Assembly (NCBI GenBank): GCA_017470345.1
Contig: JAFUEP010000025.1
Span: forward strand, 1 to 64,000
Origin: Prevotella sp.
GTDB taxonomy: Bacteria > Bacteroidota > Bacteroidia > Bacteroidales > Bacteroidaceae
Direction of reading: 5' to 3'
Length of the DNA: 64,000 nucleotides
Positions 35,001-43,700 of the stretch are shown here, one piece after another (within the stretch, counting starts at the first letter, position 1; the number at the start of each line of letters is the position of its first letter). Both the position numbers and the translations under genes were made by a program. Below the pieces are notes generated by a model, which did not search any database, had not been told where the DNA came from, and saw nothing but the letters and a program-made list of their open reading frames with translations.

Positions 35001-35398
35001 TCAATTATGCCCGTATGTATGCCGAGAATATGTTTTCGAACGACAACCAGTGCGTCTCCGTCAACTGGCGATGGCGCAAGGACGGCGACCGGACCGACAT
35101 GCCCCGTGCCCTCTATCAGGACGGCCGCAACTGGATGGGCTCCGACCGTTTTGTTGAGGACGGCTCGTTCCTCCGCTGGAAGCAGTTGACCCTGAACTAT
35201 CAGATGGATCCCAAGCTGGTGAAGCAGGTCGGACTGAACAACGTCACCTTCTCGTTCACGCTCAACAATATCCTGACCTGGACCCGCTACTCGGGCGTCG
35301 ACCCCGAGGTGGGCTATAACGCGCAGGGCATCTGTGCCGACTGGTCAAAGACCCCGCGCTCGAAATACTTCACGGCGGGCGTGACAATAGGGTTATAG
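32090..35398 (+). CDS. SusC/RagA family TonB-dependent receptor (first copy)
   Basis: The 1102-residue outer-membrane receptor has signal MKRLLFILLCSLFISGLSAQ, a carboxypeptidase-regulatory-like domain (TMITGHVTSPDGECIGASVV), a plug (DDALQGRIAGLDIVANSGD, SLRVRGTTSINSNSEPLILL, PEDIEEITVLKDGAACAIWG) and a C-terminal beta-barrel ending KYFTAGVTIGL. It imports oligosaccharides captured by the partner SusD using TonB energy. TAG stop. The 103-bp gap to SusD contains a degenerate left-arm piece (35401-35432) and then the start of the first signal-peptide element. Confidence 0.96.
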   Translation: MKRLLFILLCSLFISGLSAQTMITGHVTSPDGECIGASVVEQDKTGRIVSSAVTDYNGDFSLQVKNTDNTLKISYVGCRAQTLPIRERRRFVVQLKDNSQAIAEVQVRGKRRTGDSGFNVPVRELSGAQQTISMKAFEGMSVASVDDALQGRIAGLDIVANSGDLGSGSSLRVRGTTSINSNSEPLILLNDIPFDSQIDASFDYNTASNDQFATLLNISPEDIEEITVLKDGAACAIWGARGANGIISIKTKKGVTGPTRVTYSYRLSGNWQPRGMKMLNGDDYTMLMKQAYFNRNMDEQESDIPEFNYDPNFSEYEQYNNNTDWVKEVSQMGWTHDHSLSISGGGQKARFRASLGYYNQTGTVIEQRLDRFSTRMNLEYQVSDRLKFTSDFSMTYTNNDRNYEQYYPSTGSNIGLLDVAYRKLPNVGIYRQDVDGRDTDVYYNILPSSALNSSQKDLLNPVAVAHLAENVQKNMRIIPTLRLQYDFIEPTDLQRLRYNGYVTFDIENYKINRFLPKKIVPRSWLDEYVNRSEEQENEGLSVMTDHNLTWMPNLGEDHSLMLYGSWQMISGSSQNQRFTTHGSPSESITDASAGANLRDLNSEQGQWRSMAVLGRMHYAFQGRYILDATIRWDGSTRFGTGNRWGMFPSVSGKWIISDERFMKSFESWLSEFSLRAGWGVTGNMPDREYLYFARYNGSWSTGASSYLGTPTIKPSSVKLTNLKWERSTSINVGLNLGLFDDRFTADLNVYHRRTDDMLFRDMRIPSSSGFTQLSYINAGTMDNDGWELNMNTTNLISFGRFVLDLNANFSNYKNTIIALDPNVLDSYNGDFNYSNGNYLSRVQIDNSFGSIYGLRSRGVYQYDRYSATEVTGVSGPNAPVARDKDGAVVFDSFGEPVPLYYAYGTTNARRFRGGDAVYEDINSDGTIDELDVVYLGNCNPKLNGGFGFSLRYNKRLSLNCFFNFRYGNKVINYARMYAENMFSNDNQCVSVNWRWRKDGDRTDMPRALYQDGRNWMGSDRFVEDGSFLRWKQLTLNYQMDPKLVKQVGLNNVTFSFTLNNILTWTRYSGVDPEVGYNAQGICADWSKTPRSKYFTAGVTIGL

Positions 35399-35432
35399 AG
35401 CCCACCCCTAACTCCTCTCGAAGGGAAGAAAG

Positions 35433-35603
35433 CCCACCCCTAAACCCTCCCCAAAGGAGGGGAATTGAGAATAGACTTGTTATAAATAATAAGGAATATA
35501 TATGATGAAGTATCAATTAAGAATAAAAAAACAGACGAGAGCTGTAATGGCATGGCTCATGACTATCCTTGTTCCCCTCCCTTGGGGATGGGTAGGGGGT
35601 GGG
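35433..35603 (+). repeat. 170-bp signal-peptide element, copy 1
   Basis: Left arm 35433-35464 (CCCACCCCTAAACCCTCCCC...) is near the reverse complement of right arm 35572-35603 (...GGGTAGGGGGTGGG). The inner part is AT-rich and contains TTGTTATAAATAATAAGGAA just before ATGATG (35502). The reading frame that starts inside leaves through the right arm, encoding PLPWGWVGGG of the SusD signal peptide. Each arm is itself hairpin-forming (CCCTCCCC/GGAGGGG). A degenerate extra left arm precedes it at 35401-35432. Confidence 0.9.
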
Positions 35604-37115
35604 CTGATCTTTACCTCCTGTTCCGACTTCTTCGACATTAAGCCGCAGACCGAGCTGGTCAGCGACGACTTCTGGCAGTCGAAGAGCGACGTCGAGAGTG
35701 CCGTCAGCGCCTGCTACCGCGCTATGCAGGAGCCCGACGTCATGGAGCGGCTCATCGCCTGGGGCGAGATGCGCTCCGACAACGTGCTGCTCGGCCAGAA
35801 CTATAACGACAATGTCTACTACATCCTGACGGCCAACGTTGACGCTGACAACGGCTATGCTCAGTGGGGACCCTTATATCAGGTCATCAACTATTGTAAC
35901 ACGGTGCTCAGTCAGATGCCTGCCGTCCAGCGGAAAGACCCCAACTTCACGGCGGGCGAACTGCGGGCCTACGAGGCTGAGATGAAGACGCTGCGCGCAC
36001 TGTGCTATTTCTATCTGGTGCGCACGTTCCGCGACGTACCCTTCACCACTGAGGCCTATAGCGACGACACCCGCCCCTTCCAGTTGCCACAGACCGACGG
36101 CGACGAGATTCTGGATCGGTTGCTTTCTGAACTGGAGCAAATCCAGGACAACTTCGCTAAGGCCGTCTATTCCACCACCGCCGCCACCAAGGGGCGCATC
36201 ACGCAGAAAACTCTCTGGACGCTGATGGCCGACATCAACCTCTGGCTGGGTCGCTACGACTGCACCGTCGACCTCTGCCGCCGCGTGCTGCAGACGTCGA
36301 CCAATCCCCTGCAGCTCGAGTCGTCGGCCCGCTACAACCAGCAGGTCTTCGGGCAGGGACAGTCGCAGGAGTCAATCTTTGAGCTGGTCTTCGACAGCTA
36401 TACGCCCAACTACGTCGTCAACGAGATGTATGGCCAGACGGGAGGTCGCAGCAGCGTCAACCAGCTGTCGGCCCTCGACTGGCGCAACTATCCGCTCTTC
36501 GACGGCAGCGACGTGCGACAGCACGACTTCGTGTTCCGCAACACGGGTGGCGCTTTCATCCCCATCCGTAAGTTCGTCGCCTACCGACGCGAAAGCTCCA
36601 GCTCGCAGGTCGTCGCCTCCGACTACGTCGTCAATCAGAACACGCAGCCATGGATCATCTATCGTCTGGCCGATGTCTATCTGATGATGGCCGAGGCACT
36701 CGTCGAGCGCGCTGCCGACGGCGACCTGGCTGAGGCCATCCGTATGGTGGGCTACACCTACGACCGCGCCAACCCTTCGCGCGGCACGGGGTCACTCTCA
36801 CTGGCCAGCTACAACTCGCAGGAACTGATGCGCAACCTCGTCTTCGATGAGCGCCAGCGTGAGTTCATGTTCGAGGGCAAGCGCTACTTCGACCTGCTGC
36901 GCCGCATCCGACACACCGACGACCTCGCCGGCATCGTCTCGACCTATCTGCTCCGCAAGTACGAGAGTCTCGACCAGGCCACCGTGCTTACCCGCCTGAA
37001 CACCCTCAACGCCCTTTACATGCCCATCCATCGCGACGAGATGAAGGTTAACAAACTGCTGAAGCAGAATCCCTTCTACGACACCTCGGGCGATGTGGAG
37101 AAGGCCCACCCCTAA
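35502..37115 (+). CDS. SusD/RagB family glycan-binding lipoprotein (first copy)
   Basis: The 537-residue SusD-like protein partners the first SusC. Mature-protein features are SDFFDIKPQTELVSDDFWQS, LIAWGEMRSDNVLLGQNYND and the TPR-like helices, ending in FVFDERQREFMFEGKRYFDLLR and YMPIHRDEM. The lipobox Cys is residue 40; the first ~34 residues are encoded by the repeat element, with the right arm giving VPLPWGWVGGG. The stop TAA (37113-37115) lies within the left arm of the next element, so the last residues AHP are also element-derived. Confidence 0.95.
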   Translation: MMKYQLRIKKQTRAVMAWLMTILVPLPWGWVGGGLIFTSCSDFFDIKPQTELVSDDFWQSKSDVESAVSACYRAMQEPDVMERLIAWGEMRSDNVLLGQNYNDNVYYILTANVDADNGYAQWGPLYQVINYCNTVLSQMPAVQRKDPNFTAGELRAYEAEMKTLRALCYFYLVRTFRDVPFTTEAYSDDTRPFQLPQTDGDEILDRLLSELEQIQDNFAKAVYSTTAATKGRITQKTLWTLMADINLWLGRYDCTVDLCRRVLQTSTNPLQLESSARYNQQVFGQGQSQESIFELVFDSYTPNYVVNEMYGQTGGRSSVNQLSALDWRNYPLFDGSDVRQHDFVFRNTGGAFIPIRKFVAYRRESSSSQVVASDYVVNQNTQPWIIYRLADVYLMMAEALVERAADGDLAEAIRMVGYTYDRANPSRGTGSLSLASYNSQELMRNLVFDERQREFMFEGKRYFDLLRRIRHTDDLAGIVSTYLLRKYESLDQATVLTRLNTLNALYMPIHRDEMKVNKLLKQNPFYDTSGDVEKAHP

Positions 37116-37274
37116 CCCCTCCCCAAGGGAGGGGAATGAGAATAGACCTGTTATAAATAATAAGGAATATATATGATGAAGTATCAATTTAGAATAAAGA
37201 GACAAGCGAAAGCAGCGATGGTATGGCTCATGACTATCCTATCCCCCCTCCCTTGGGGAGGGGTAGGGGGTGGG
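37105..37274 (+). repeat. 170-bp signal-peptide element, copy 2
   Basis: Left arm from 37105 (CCCACCCCTAACCCCTCCCC...) and right arm ending 37274 (...GGGGTAGGGGGTGGG) are inverted repeats of ~31 bp. The left arm carries the SusD stop codon; the interior carries ATGATG (37173) of the next FAS1 gene; the right arm encodes SPLPWGGVGGG. It is nearly identical to copies 1 and 3 over its whole length. Confidence 0.9.
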
Positions 37275-39059
37275 CTGTTCTTTGCCTCCTGCGATAGCGA
37301 CTCGCTCGAGGGCGATAGCTACTACACCTTCACGGGCGAGACCGTGGCCAGCTACGTCGAGAACCGCCCCGACTCGTTCAGCGTCTTCAGCCAGATCGTC
37401 AAGGACGCCGGCGAGGAGGCACTGCTTTCCACCTACGGTCACTACACCGCCTTCATCCCTACTGATGAGGCCTTCTCTGACTTCTTCCGTGAGCACAGCA
37501 CATCGCTGGAACAGCTGTCCGCTGACGAGAAGCGCAACATCGTTTATAACCATATCATCCGCTCGACGGCCATCGACTACCTGACGAAGGACTTTACTGA
37601 GGGTGCCCTCGGCACGTCGAACATGAACAACCGATACATCATCATCTCCTACGTTCCCAACGATCAGGGACGCAATTCGATCCTGATCAATAAGATGTCG
37701 GAAATCATACGGCCCGACATTGAGCTGCACAACGGCGTGGTGCACGTCGTCGACCACGTCCTCGTGCCCAGCGACGAGACCCTCGGTGCCCTGCTCAATC
37801 AGATGCCCGACTACTCCATCTTCGCCGAGGCCCTGCGGATGACCCACCTCAACGACTCGATCCTGGAGACCTACGACATGACCTATCAGAATCCCTATAC
37901 CACCGAGTTCGTCAACATCCTCGGCTACACGATGAAGCCCCTGCAGCAGCGTCGGCTCGGCTATACGATGTTCGTTGAGCCCAACAGCGTCATGCAGCAG
38001 GCCGGAATCAGCACGGTCAGCGACCTGACGACCTATGCCCAGCGCTATTACGGCACTGAGGATGCCGCCGACCCCACCAGCCGCCGCAATGCCCTGAACC
38101 GTTTCATCTCCTACCACATGCTCAACCGTCAGATGTCGACCAACGCCTTCGTCTACTCGGGCCCCAGCACGTCAAGCTACTACATGGACAAACGTTACGA
38201 ATACTATGAGACGATGCTTCAATATCGGCTTATCGAGTTCCGTGCCGGCAACCGCCTGAACATGTGCCGGAACGGTGCCTACGTGGGCGTCGACGAGAGC
38301 CGGTCGAACATTGACGGGGCTAACGGCTTCATCCATTCGCTGACCGACATGCTTGTCTATGATGAGCAGGTGATGCAGCAGGACGTGCTCAACAAGCGCA
38401 TCCGATTTGATGCCTATGCCATCCCCCCGCAGCTCACTAATAATAATATAAGATGGAAGCTCAACAATCTCGACGGCTTCGGAGGTTTCACCATGAGCCC
38501 CGACTACTGTGGCGACTACTTCCGATTCAACGACGCCTCGAAGTTCATCATGTGGTCGTCGGACTATTGGACCAACTACCAGAGCGACGAAATTTCAGTC
38601 CGTGGCTGGTACGACGTCACCGTGCGCATGCTGCCCGTGCCCCCCGGCACTTATGAGATCCGCCTCGGCTATTCGGCCCGTTCGTGGGGCGGCATCGCCC
38701 AGCTCTTTGTCGACGGTCAGATCATCGGTATCCCCGTCTCGTTCAACTACACTGGCGAGCAGCCTCAGATAGGCTGGGTCAGCGACGAACAGACCACCGA
38801 CAACGGCGCCGAGAACGACAAGATGATGCGCAACCGTGGCTACATGAAAGGGCCCAACTCGGTCTACGCCATCAACGGACAGAAGACGTTGCGCCAGAAC
38901 GTCGGGTCGCTGCGCTTCATCGTCGGCACTTTCACCTTCCAGGACTACGCTCCCCACTACTTCCGCGTGAAGAATATCGAGTCGGAGCTTGGCGAGTTCC
39001 ATTTCGACTATTTGGAGTATGTGCCTGTGAGCCTGATCGACTCGGAGGATAAGGATTAA
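37173..39059 (+). CDS. FAS1 (fasciclin) lipoprotein, second
   Basis: The 628-residue lipoprotein has lipobox FFASC with Cys40. Two FAS1-like units follow: the first around 55-205 (FSVFSQIVKDAGEEALLSTY, TAFIPTDEAFSDFF, NGVVHVVDHVLVPSDETL), the second around 210-430 (IFAEALRMTHLNDSIL, YTMFVEPNSVMQQAG, ANGFIHSLTDMLVYD). A beta-rich C-terminal domain (~430-628) ends it. The N-terminal ~34 residues come from the repeat element. It probably binds glycan at the surface next to SusC/SusD; no catalytic residues are recognised. Confidence 0.8.
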   Translation: MMKYQFRIKRQAKAAMVWLMTILSPLPWGGVGGGLFFASCDSDSLEGDSYYTFTGETVASYVENRPDSFSVFSQIVKDAGEEALLSTYGHYTAFIPTDEAFSDFFREHSTSLEQLSADEKRNIVYNHIIRSTAIDYLTKDFTEGALGTSNMNNRYIIISYVPNDQGRNSILINKMSEIIRPDIELHNGVVHVVDHVLVPSDETLGALLNQMPDYSIFAEALRMTHLNDSILETYDMTYQNPYTTEFVNILGYTMKPLQQRRLGYTMFVEPNSVMQQAGISTVSDLTTYAQRYYGTEDAADPTSRRNALNRFISYHMLNRQMSTNAFVYSGPSTSSYYMDKRYEYYETMLQYRLIEFRAGNRLNMCRNGAYVGVDESRSNIDGANGFIHSLTDMLVYDEQVMQQDVLNKRIRFDAYAIPPQLTNNNIRWKLNNLDGFGGFTMSPDYCGDYFRFNDASKFIMWSSDYWTNYQSDEISVRGWYDVTVRMLPVPPGTYEIRLGYSARSWGGIAQLFVDGQIIGIPVSFNYTGEQPQIGWVSDEQTTDNGAENDKMMRNRGYMKGPNSVYAINGQKTLRQNVGSLRFIVGTFTFQDYAPHYFRVKNIESELGEFHFDYLEYVPVSLIDSEDKD

Positions 39060-39060
39060 G

Positions 39061-39230
39061 CCCACCCCTAACCCCTCCCCAAAGGAGGGGAATGAGAATA
39101 GACTTGTTATAAATAATAAGGGATATATATGATGAAGTATCAATTGAGAATAAAGAGACAGACGAGAGCGGTAATGACATGTCTCATGACTATCTTATCT
39201 CCCCTCCCTTGGGGAGGGGTAGGGGGTGGG
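39061..39230 (+). repeat. 170-bp signal-peptide element, copy 3
   Basis: It starts 2 bp after the TAA of the preceding FAS1 gene with CCCACCCCTAACCCCTCCCC and ends at 39230 with GGGGTAGGGGGTGGG. The interior includes ATGATG (39129). The right arm again encodes SPLPWGGVGGG, with the lipobox just outside. Confidence 0.9.
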
Positions 39231-40751
39231 TTCCTCTTCACTGCCTGCTCTGACTGGACTGACCATTATGAGGATGGTCCTGCGACGGGCGAGGGGCTGA
39301 GCGTGATGCAACTGCTCGAACAGGACAGCCGCACGGCCTCGTTTGCCGCCCAGGTACGACAGGCGGGCTATGCCGACCTGCTCGCTTCGAGCCAGGCGCT
39401 GACCGTATTTGCCCCCACGCAAGGCCTGGACGGCAGCGACGTCGGCCGTATGGTGGCTAACCATATCGCCCGCCACACCTATCCCACCTCGACGCCTCTC
39501 ACCGTCGGTGTCGAGATGCTCAACGGCAAGATCTATCAGTTTGATGCCGACGGGGGCTTTGCCGGTACAGGCATCACCCTGGCCAACCAGAAAGCCGACA
39601 ACGGACTGGTGCACCAGCTGCAGACGCCGATCCCCTACGTCAACAACCTCTATGAGCACATCGCGATGCGTCCGGATCTGTCGGAGCTCTATCGCTTCAT
39701 TCATCAGTTCGACGAGGTGAAGTTCGATGTCGAAAACTCTGTCGAGGTCGACATTGACGAGCAGGGCCGCCCCGTCTACGACTCCGTCTTCGTCAGTTAT
39801 AACCGTCTGCTCGAAGATCCCGTCTACGGACTGGGCCACATCGCTCGAGAGGATTCGACGTACAACATGCTGCTGCCCACGAACGAAGCCTGGCAGCAGG
39901 CTTATGAGCGCATCGCACCCTCATTCCGCGTCTACGATGCCGACGACGCTGTGGCCGACTCGCTGCAGGACCTTCGCACCCGTCTGGCCATTGTCGAGAA
40001 CCTGGTCTATAGGGCCGCCGTCGCCGGTGCTGACTCGGCTGTCTCCACCGCGGGCAGCATCATCAGTGCGCCCGACCGACTGCTGGCCGGTTCGACTGCA
40101 TTGTCCGCAAGCAACGGCATGGCATGGCTTTGTCCGACGCTCAACTATGACCGCTGCGAGACCTGGAACAAACCCATCGTCGTCGAGGCCGAGCAGCAGA
40201 ATGGCCGGACGTATAACAACACGCTTACTTCGGTCTATCAGCGCTCGCTCACATCCAGTAGTCTTATAGAGGGCGTCAGCGGCGAAGCCTTTATTGAGGT
40301 GATGCCAATCTCTACGTCGACCAACCCCACAGTCATCTTCGACATCCCCGGCGTGCTGGCTGGTACCTATGATGTCTATTGTGTGTTCCTGCCTGCCACG
40401 GTCGAAGGTCCGACGGAGGAACCCGACTCGACGAAGGTCAACTTCACGCTGACCTTTCAGAACGCTAACGGGCGCACTGCGACTAAGCGTCCCTCGGCTG
40501 CCGAGGCCCGTGAACTCATCACCAGCGGCACGGAGGTGACACGCATGCTGGCCTTGAGCCATGTTGAGATACCGGTCAGCAACACCACTGACCGGCTCTG
40601 GCTGACCAGCGAGACCAACGACCCCACCACGCTCCAGACAACCACCTCGCTGACCATCACCACCAACGTGACGGCTCGCGAATTCTCGTCGGGCACCTAC
40701 GCGCGTTTGTTCCGTCTCGACCGCATCATCTTCGAACCTGTTAAGAATTAA
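39129..40751 (+). CDS. FAS1 (fasciclin) lipoprotein, third
   Basis: The 540-residue lipoprotein (lipobox LFTAC, Cys40) has a shortened first FAS1 unit (SVMQLLEQDSRTASFAAQVR, LTVFAPTQGLDGSD, NGLVHQLQTPIPYVNNLYEH). A second unit follows (DLSELYRFIHQFDE, NMLLPTNEAWQQAYERI) and then a C-terminal beta-sandwich-like domain with Thr/Ser-rich strands. The signal peptide is donated by element copy 3. It is 8 bp before the second SusC, so the order FAS1-SusC-SusD repeats that at the operon start. Confidence 0.78.
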   Translation: MMKYQLRIKRQTRAVMTCLMTILSPLPWGGVGGGFLFTACSDWTDHYEDGPATGEGLSVMQLLEQDSRTASFAAQVRQAGYADLLASSQALTVFAPTQGLDGSDVGRMVANHIARHTYPTSTPLTVGVEMLNGKIYQFDADGGFAGTGITLANQKADNGLVHQLQTPIPYVNNLYEHIAMRPDLSELYRFIHQFDEVKFDVENSVEVDIDEQGRPVYDSVFVSYNRLLEDPVYGLGHIAREDSTYNMLLPTNEAWQQAYERIAPSFRVYDADDAVADSLQDLRTRLAIVENLVYRAAVAGADSAVSTAGSIISAPDRLLAGSTALSASNGMAWLCPTLNYDRCETWNKPIVVEAEQQNGRTYNNTLTSVYQRSLTSSSLIEGVSGEAFIEVMPISTSTNPTVIFDIPGVLAGTYDVYCVFLPATVEGPTEEPDSTKVNFTLTFQNANGRTATKRPSAAEARELITSGTEVTRMLALSHVEIPVSNTTDRLWLTSETNDPTTLQTTTSLTITTNVTAREFSSGTYARLFRLDRIIFEPVKN

Positions 40752-40759
40752 GCAAGGCT

Positions 40760-43700
40760 ATGAACATACGAACATTCATTACGACTATATCCGCTGTCGC
40801 ATCTTTTCTGGCAGCTACGGCTCAAACTGACGTCAAGGGTGTGGTAGTCAACAGCTCCACGGGTGAGCCCTTCGCTGGTGCACGTGTCACCGTCGTGGGC
40901 AGCCGCACCACGTCGATGACCGGAGACGACGGTGTCTTCACACTCGCCGTCGCAGACGATGTCGACGCATTGCTTCGCATTGAGGCACCAGGCTTCGACG
41001 CTCAGTTGCTGCCTTTGCGCGGACTCCATGAGGTTCATGTCCGGCTGCTTCCTTCAGGCACGGCTGAAGTCACCTACGACGACTATGCACACAGTGCCAG
41101 CTCTGCTGCCGTCACCACGAAGAAGCGCCCTGCCACGGTGGCTACCGACGAGAATGTTGCCATGCTGCTCGCCGGCGACCTTTGGGCCCAGAGCCATAGC
41201 GGACTTGACGCCGGCGGACACGCTTTCTTCGTCCGAGGTCTTCATTCGCTCAATATGCAGTCGCAGCCCCTCTTCGTGGTCGACGGCCAGATATGGCAGT
41301 CGCAACTCCCCTCCCTCGGAGGGGGCGGGGAAGGCATTTCCCTCCATGAAGGCTATTTCACCAATCCACTGGCCCTGCTCTCGCCTGACGACATTGAGCG
41401 CATCGAGGTGCTCAAGAACGGCACGGCCATCTGGGGCGCCAAGGCCGCCGGCGGCGTGATCCTCATCACGACGAAGCGCAGCCGCAACATGGCCACGGAG
41501 ATTGAGGTGAACCTCTCGGCCGGCATCCGTCAGCAGGGCCGGTCGCTGCCGATGCTCGGCGCTGCCGACTATCGCATCTTGGCTTCCGATCTGTTCCCCT
41601 CCCTTGGGTCGGGATTAGGGGTAGGCTTCCTCAATGACGATGCCAACACAACTTTCTACAGAGCCAACCACAACGAGACCGACTGGCAGTCTGTCGTCGG
41701 CCGCACATCGGCCTCGCAGAACTACGGCATCGCCGTACGTGGTGGTGACGACGTGGCCCTCTATGCCTTCTCTTTAGGCTATGCCCGAGGCGATGGGATG
41801 TTGCGCGGGACTGACTTCGACCGTCTGAATCTACGCTTCAACAGCGACATCGAACTGACGAAGCGCCTGAAGACACGTGCTGACATCGCCTTCGCTCAGG
41901 TGACACGCAACATCTTCGACGACGGCATCTTTTCAGAGACATCGCCCCGCTACATGGGCTATGTGAAGTCACCACTCTACAATGCCCGTCAGTTCGACAC
42001 GCAGGGCCGCCTGTTTGATCGTCTCAGCGACGTCGACGAGCTGGGCGTAGGCAATCCGATGGCCATCATCGAGAACGCTGAGGGCAAGACGAAGAACTAT
42101 CGCTTCACGGCCTTGCTCGCCCCTACCTACCTCTTCAGCGACCGACTGTCGCTCTCGGCCCTCGTCGCCCATTCGTGGGACAAGATCAAGGAGAGCGCCT
42201 TCATCCCGGACTTCGGACTGCCCGAGACGGAGCTGCTCAACGCTCAGGGCGACTGGTACGGCACTGCCCGGAACAGCGTCAGTTCGCTCATGACCCGCCA
42301 CTCGACGCTCACACTCGATCTGCATGCCGACTGGAACATCCTCAATCATCAATTCTCAATCCTCAATCTGACAGCCGGTCTGCGCTATCTCAATGACACC
42401 TTTGAGGGCGACTATGGGCAGGGCTATAACACTGGCTCGGACAACCTGCGTTCGCTTTCCGTCACCACTTCGTCGCTCCGCACTACCGACGGCACGAACG
42501 ACGACCGTCGGTCGGTGTCTTGGTATGCCCAGGCTGACTATAGCCTGAAGAATCGCTATCTGCTCACCGCATCGTTGGCGCTCGAGACCAACAGCCGGTT
42601 TGGCAGCGAAGCCGACGGCTCACTGAGGATCGGAGGTGTCGCGTGGGCCCTCTTCCCGTCGGTCGATGCCGCATGGATTGTCACGGGTGAGCGCTTCATG
42701 CGCCATGCCTCGGGCATCAACTACCTGAAGCTCCACGTGGGCTATGACCTGACGGGCAACGATGACCTCCCGGCCGGCGCCACGCGCACCTACTTTGGGT
42801 CCATCGGCTATGCCGGACTGGCCAAAGGCCTGGCGATGGAGAACGTGGGCAATGACAATCTGAAATGGGAACGCACCGGCACACTGACCGCCGGCATCGA
42901 TATGCGCCTGCTCAGCAACCGGCTCACGGTCAGGGCCGACTACTTCCGTTCTGTGACCGACGACCTGCTCATGCGCAAGCAGTTGCCTGCGGACTATGGA
43001 CTCCAGAGCTATTGGACCAACGACGGCCGGCTGCAGAACGAAGGCTTCGAGGTCAGCCTCAGCGGCCGGCTTATCGACCGTCGCCACTGGCAGATGAACG
43101 CCCATCTGAGCGTAGGGCATTATAAGAACGAGGTGAAGCGACTGACCGACGGCGACTTCACCACCGACGTGCTCGGTGCCCGCGTGCTGACCAGCGTGGG
43201 CCGACCGCTCGGCGTCTTCTATGGCTTTCGCACAGTCGGCGTCTTCGCAGACCAGCAGGAGACCGACCGCGCCAATTTGGGCACCATCGACGCCACAGGC
43301 CGGCGTCAGGCCTTCGCTGCCGGCGACATCCACTTTGCCGACCTCCGTGCCGACGGCATCATCGACGAGCAGGACATGGACGTCATCGGCGACCCGACCC
43401 CCGACATCTACGGGTCTTTTGGCTTCGACCTGACATGGAAGGGACTGACGTTCGACGCCCTCTTCACCTATTCCTTAGGCAACGACGCCTACAACGCCCT
43501 GCGCCAGCGGCTGGAGAGCGGCTCGTCGCTGAGCAACCAAACCGAGTCGCTGCTGCGCCGATGGACCGCCGACGGACAAGTGACCGATATGCCAAGGGCT
43601 GTCTATGGCGACCCGATGGGCAACAGCCGTTTCAGCGACCGCTGGATTGAGGACGCCTCCTACATGAAGCTCCGTCAGTTGAGTCTCAGTTACGATCTGC

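Noticed and set aside
35401-35432. Fourth full copy of the 170-bp element
   Set aside because: Only a degenerate left arm is present, directly before copy 1; no interior or right arm of its own.
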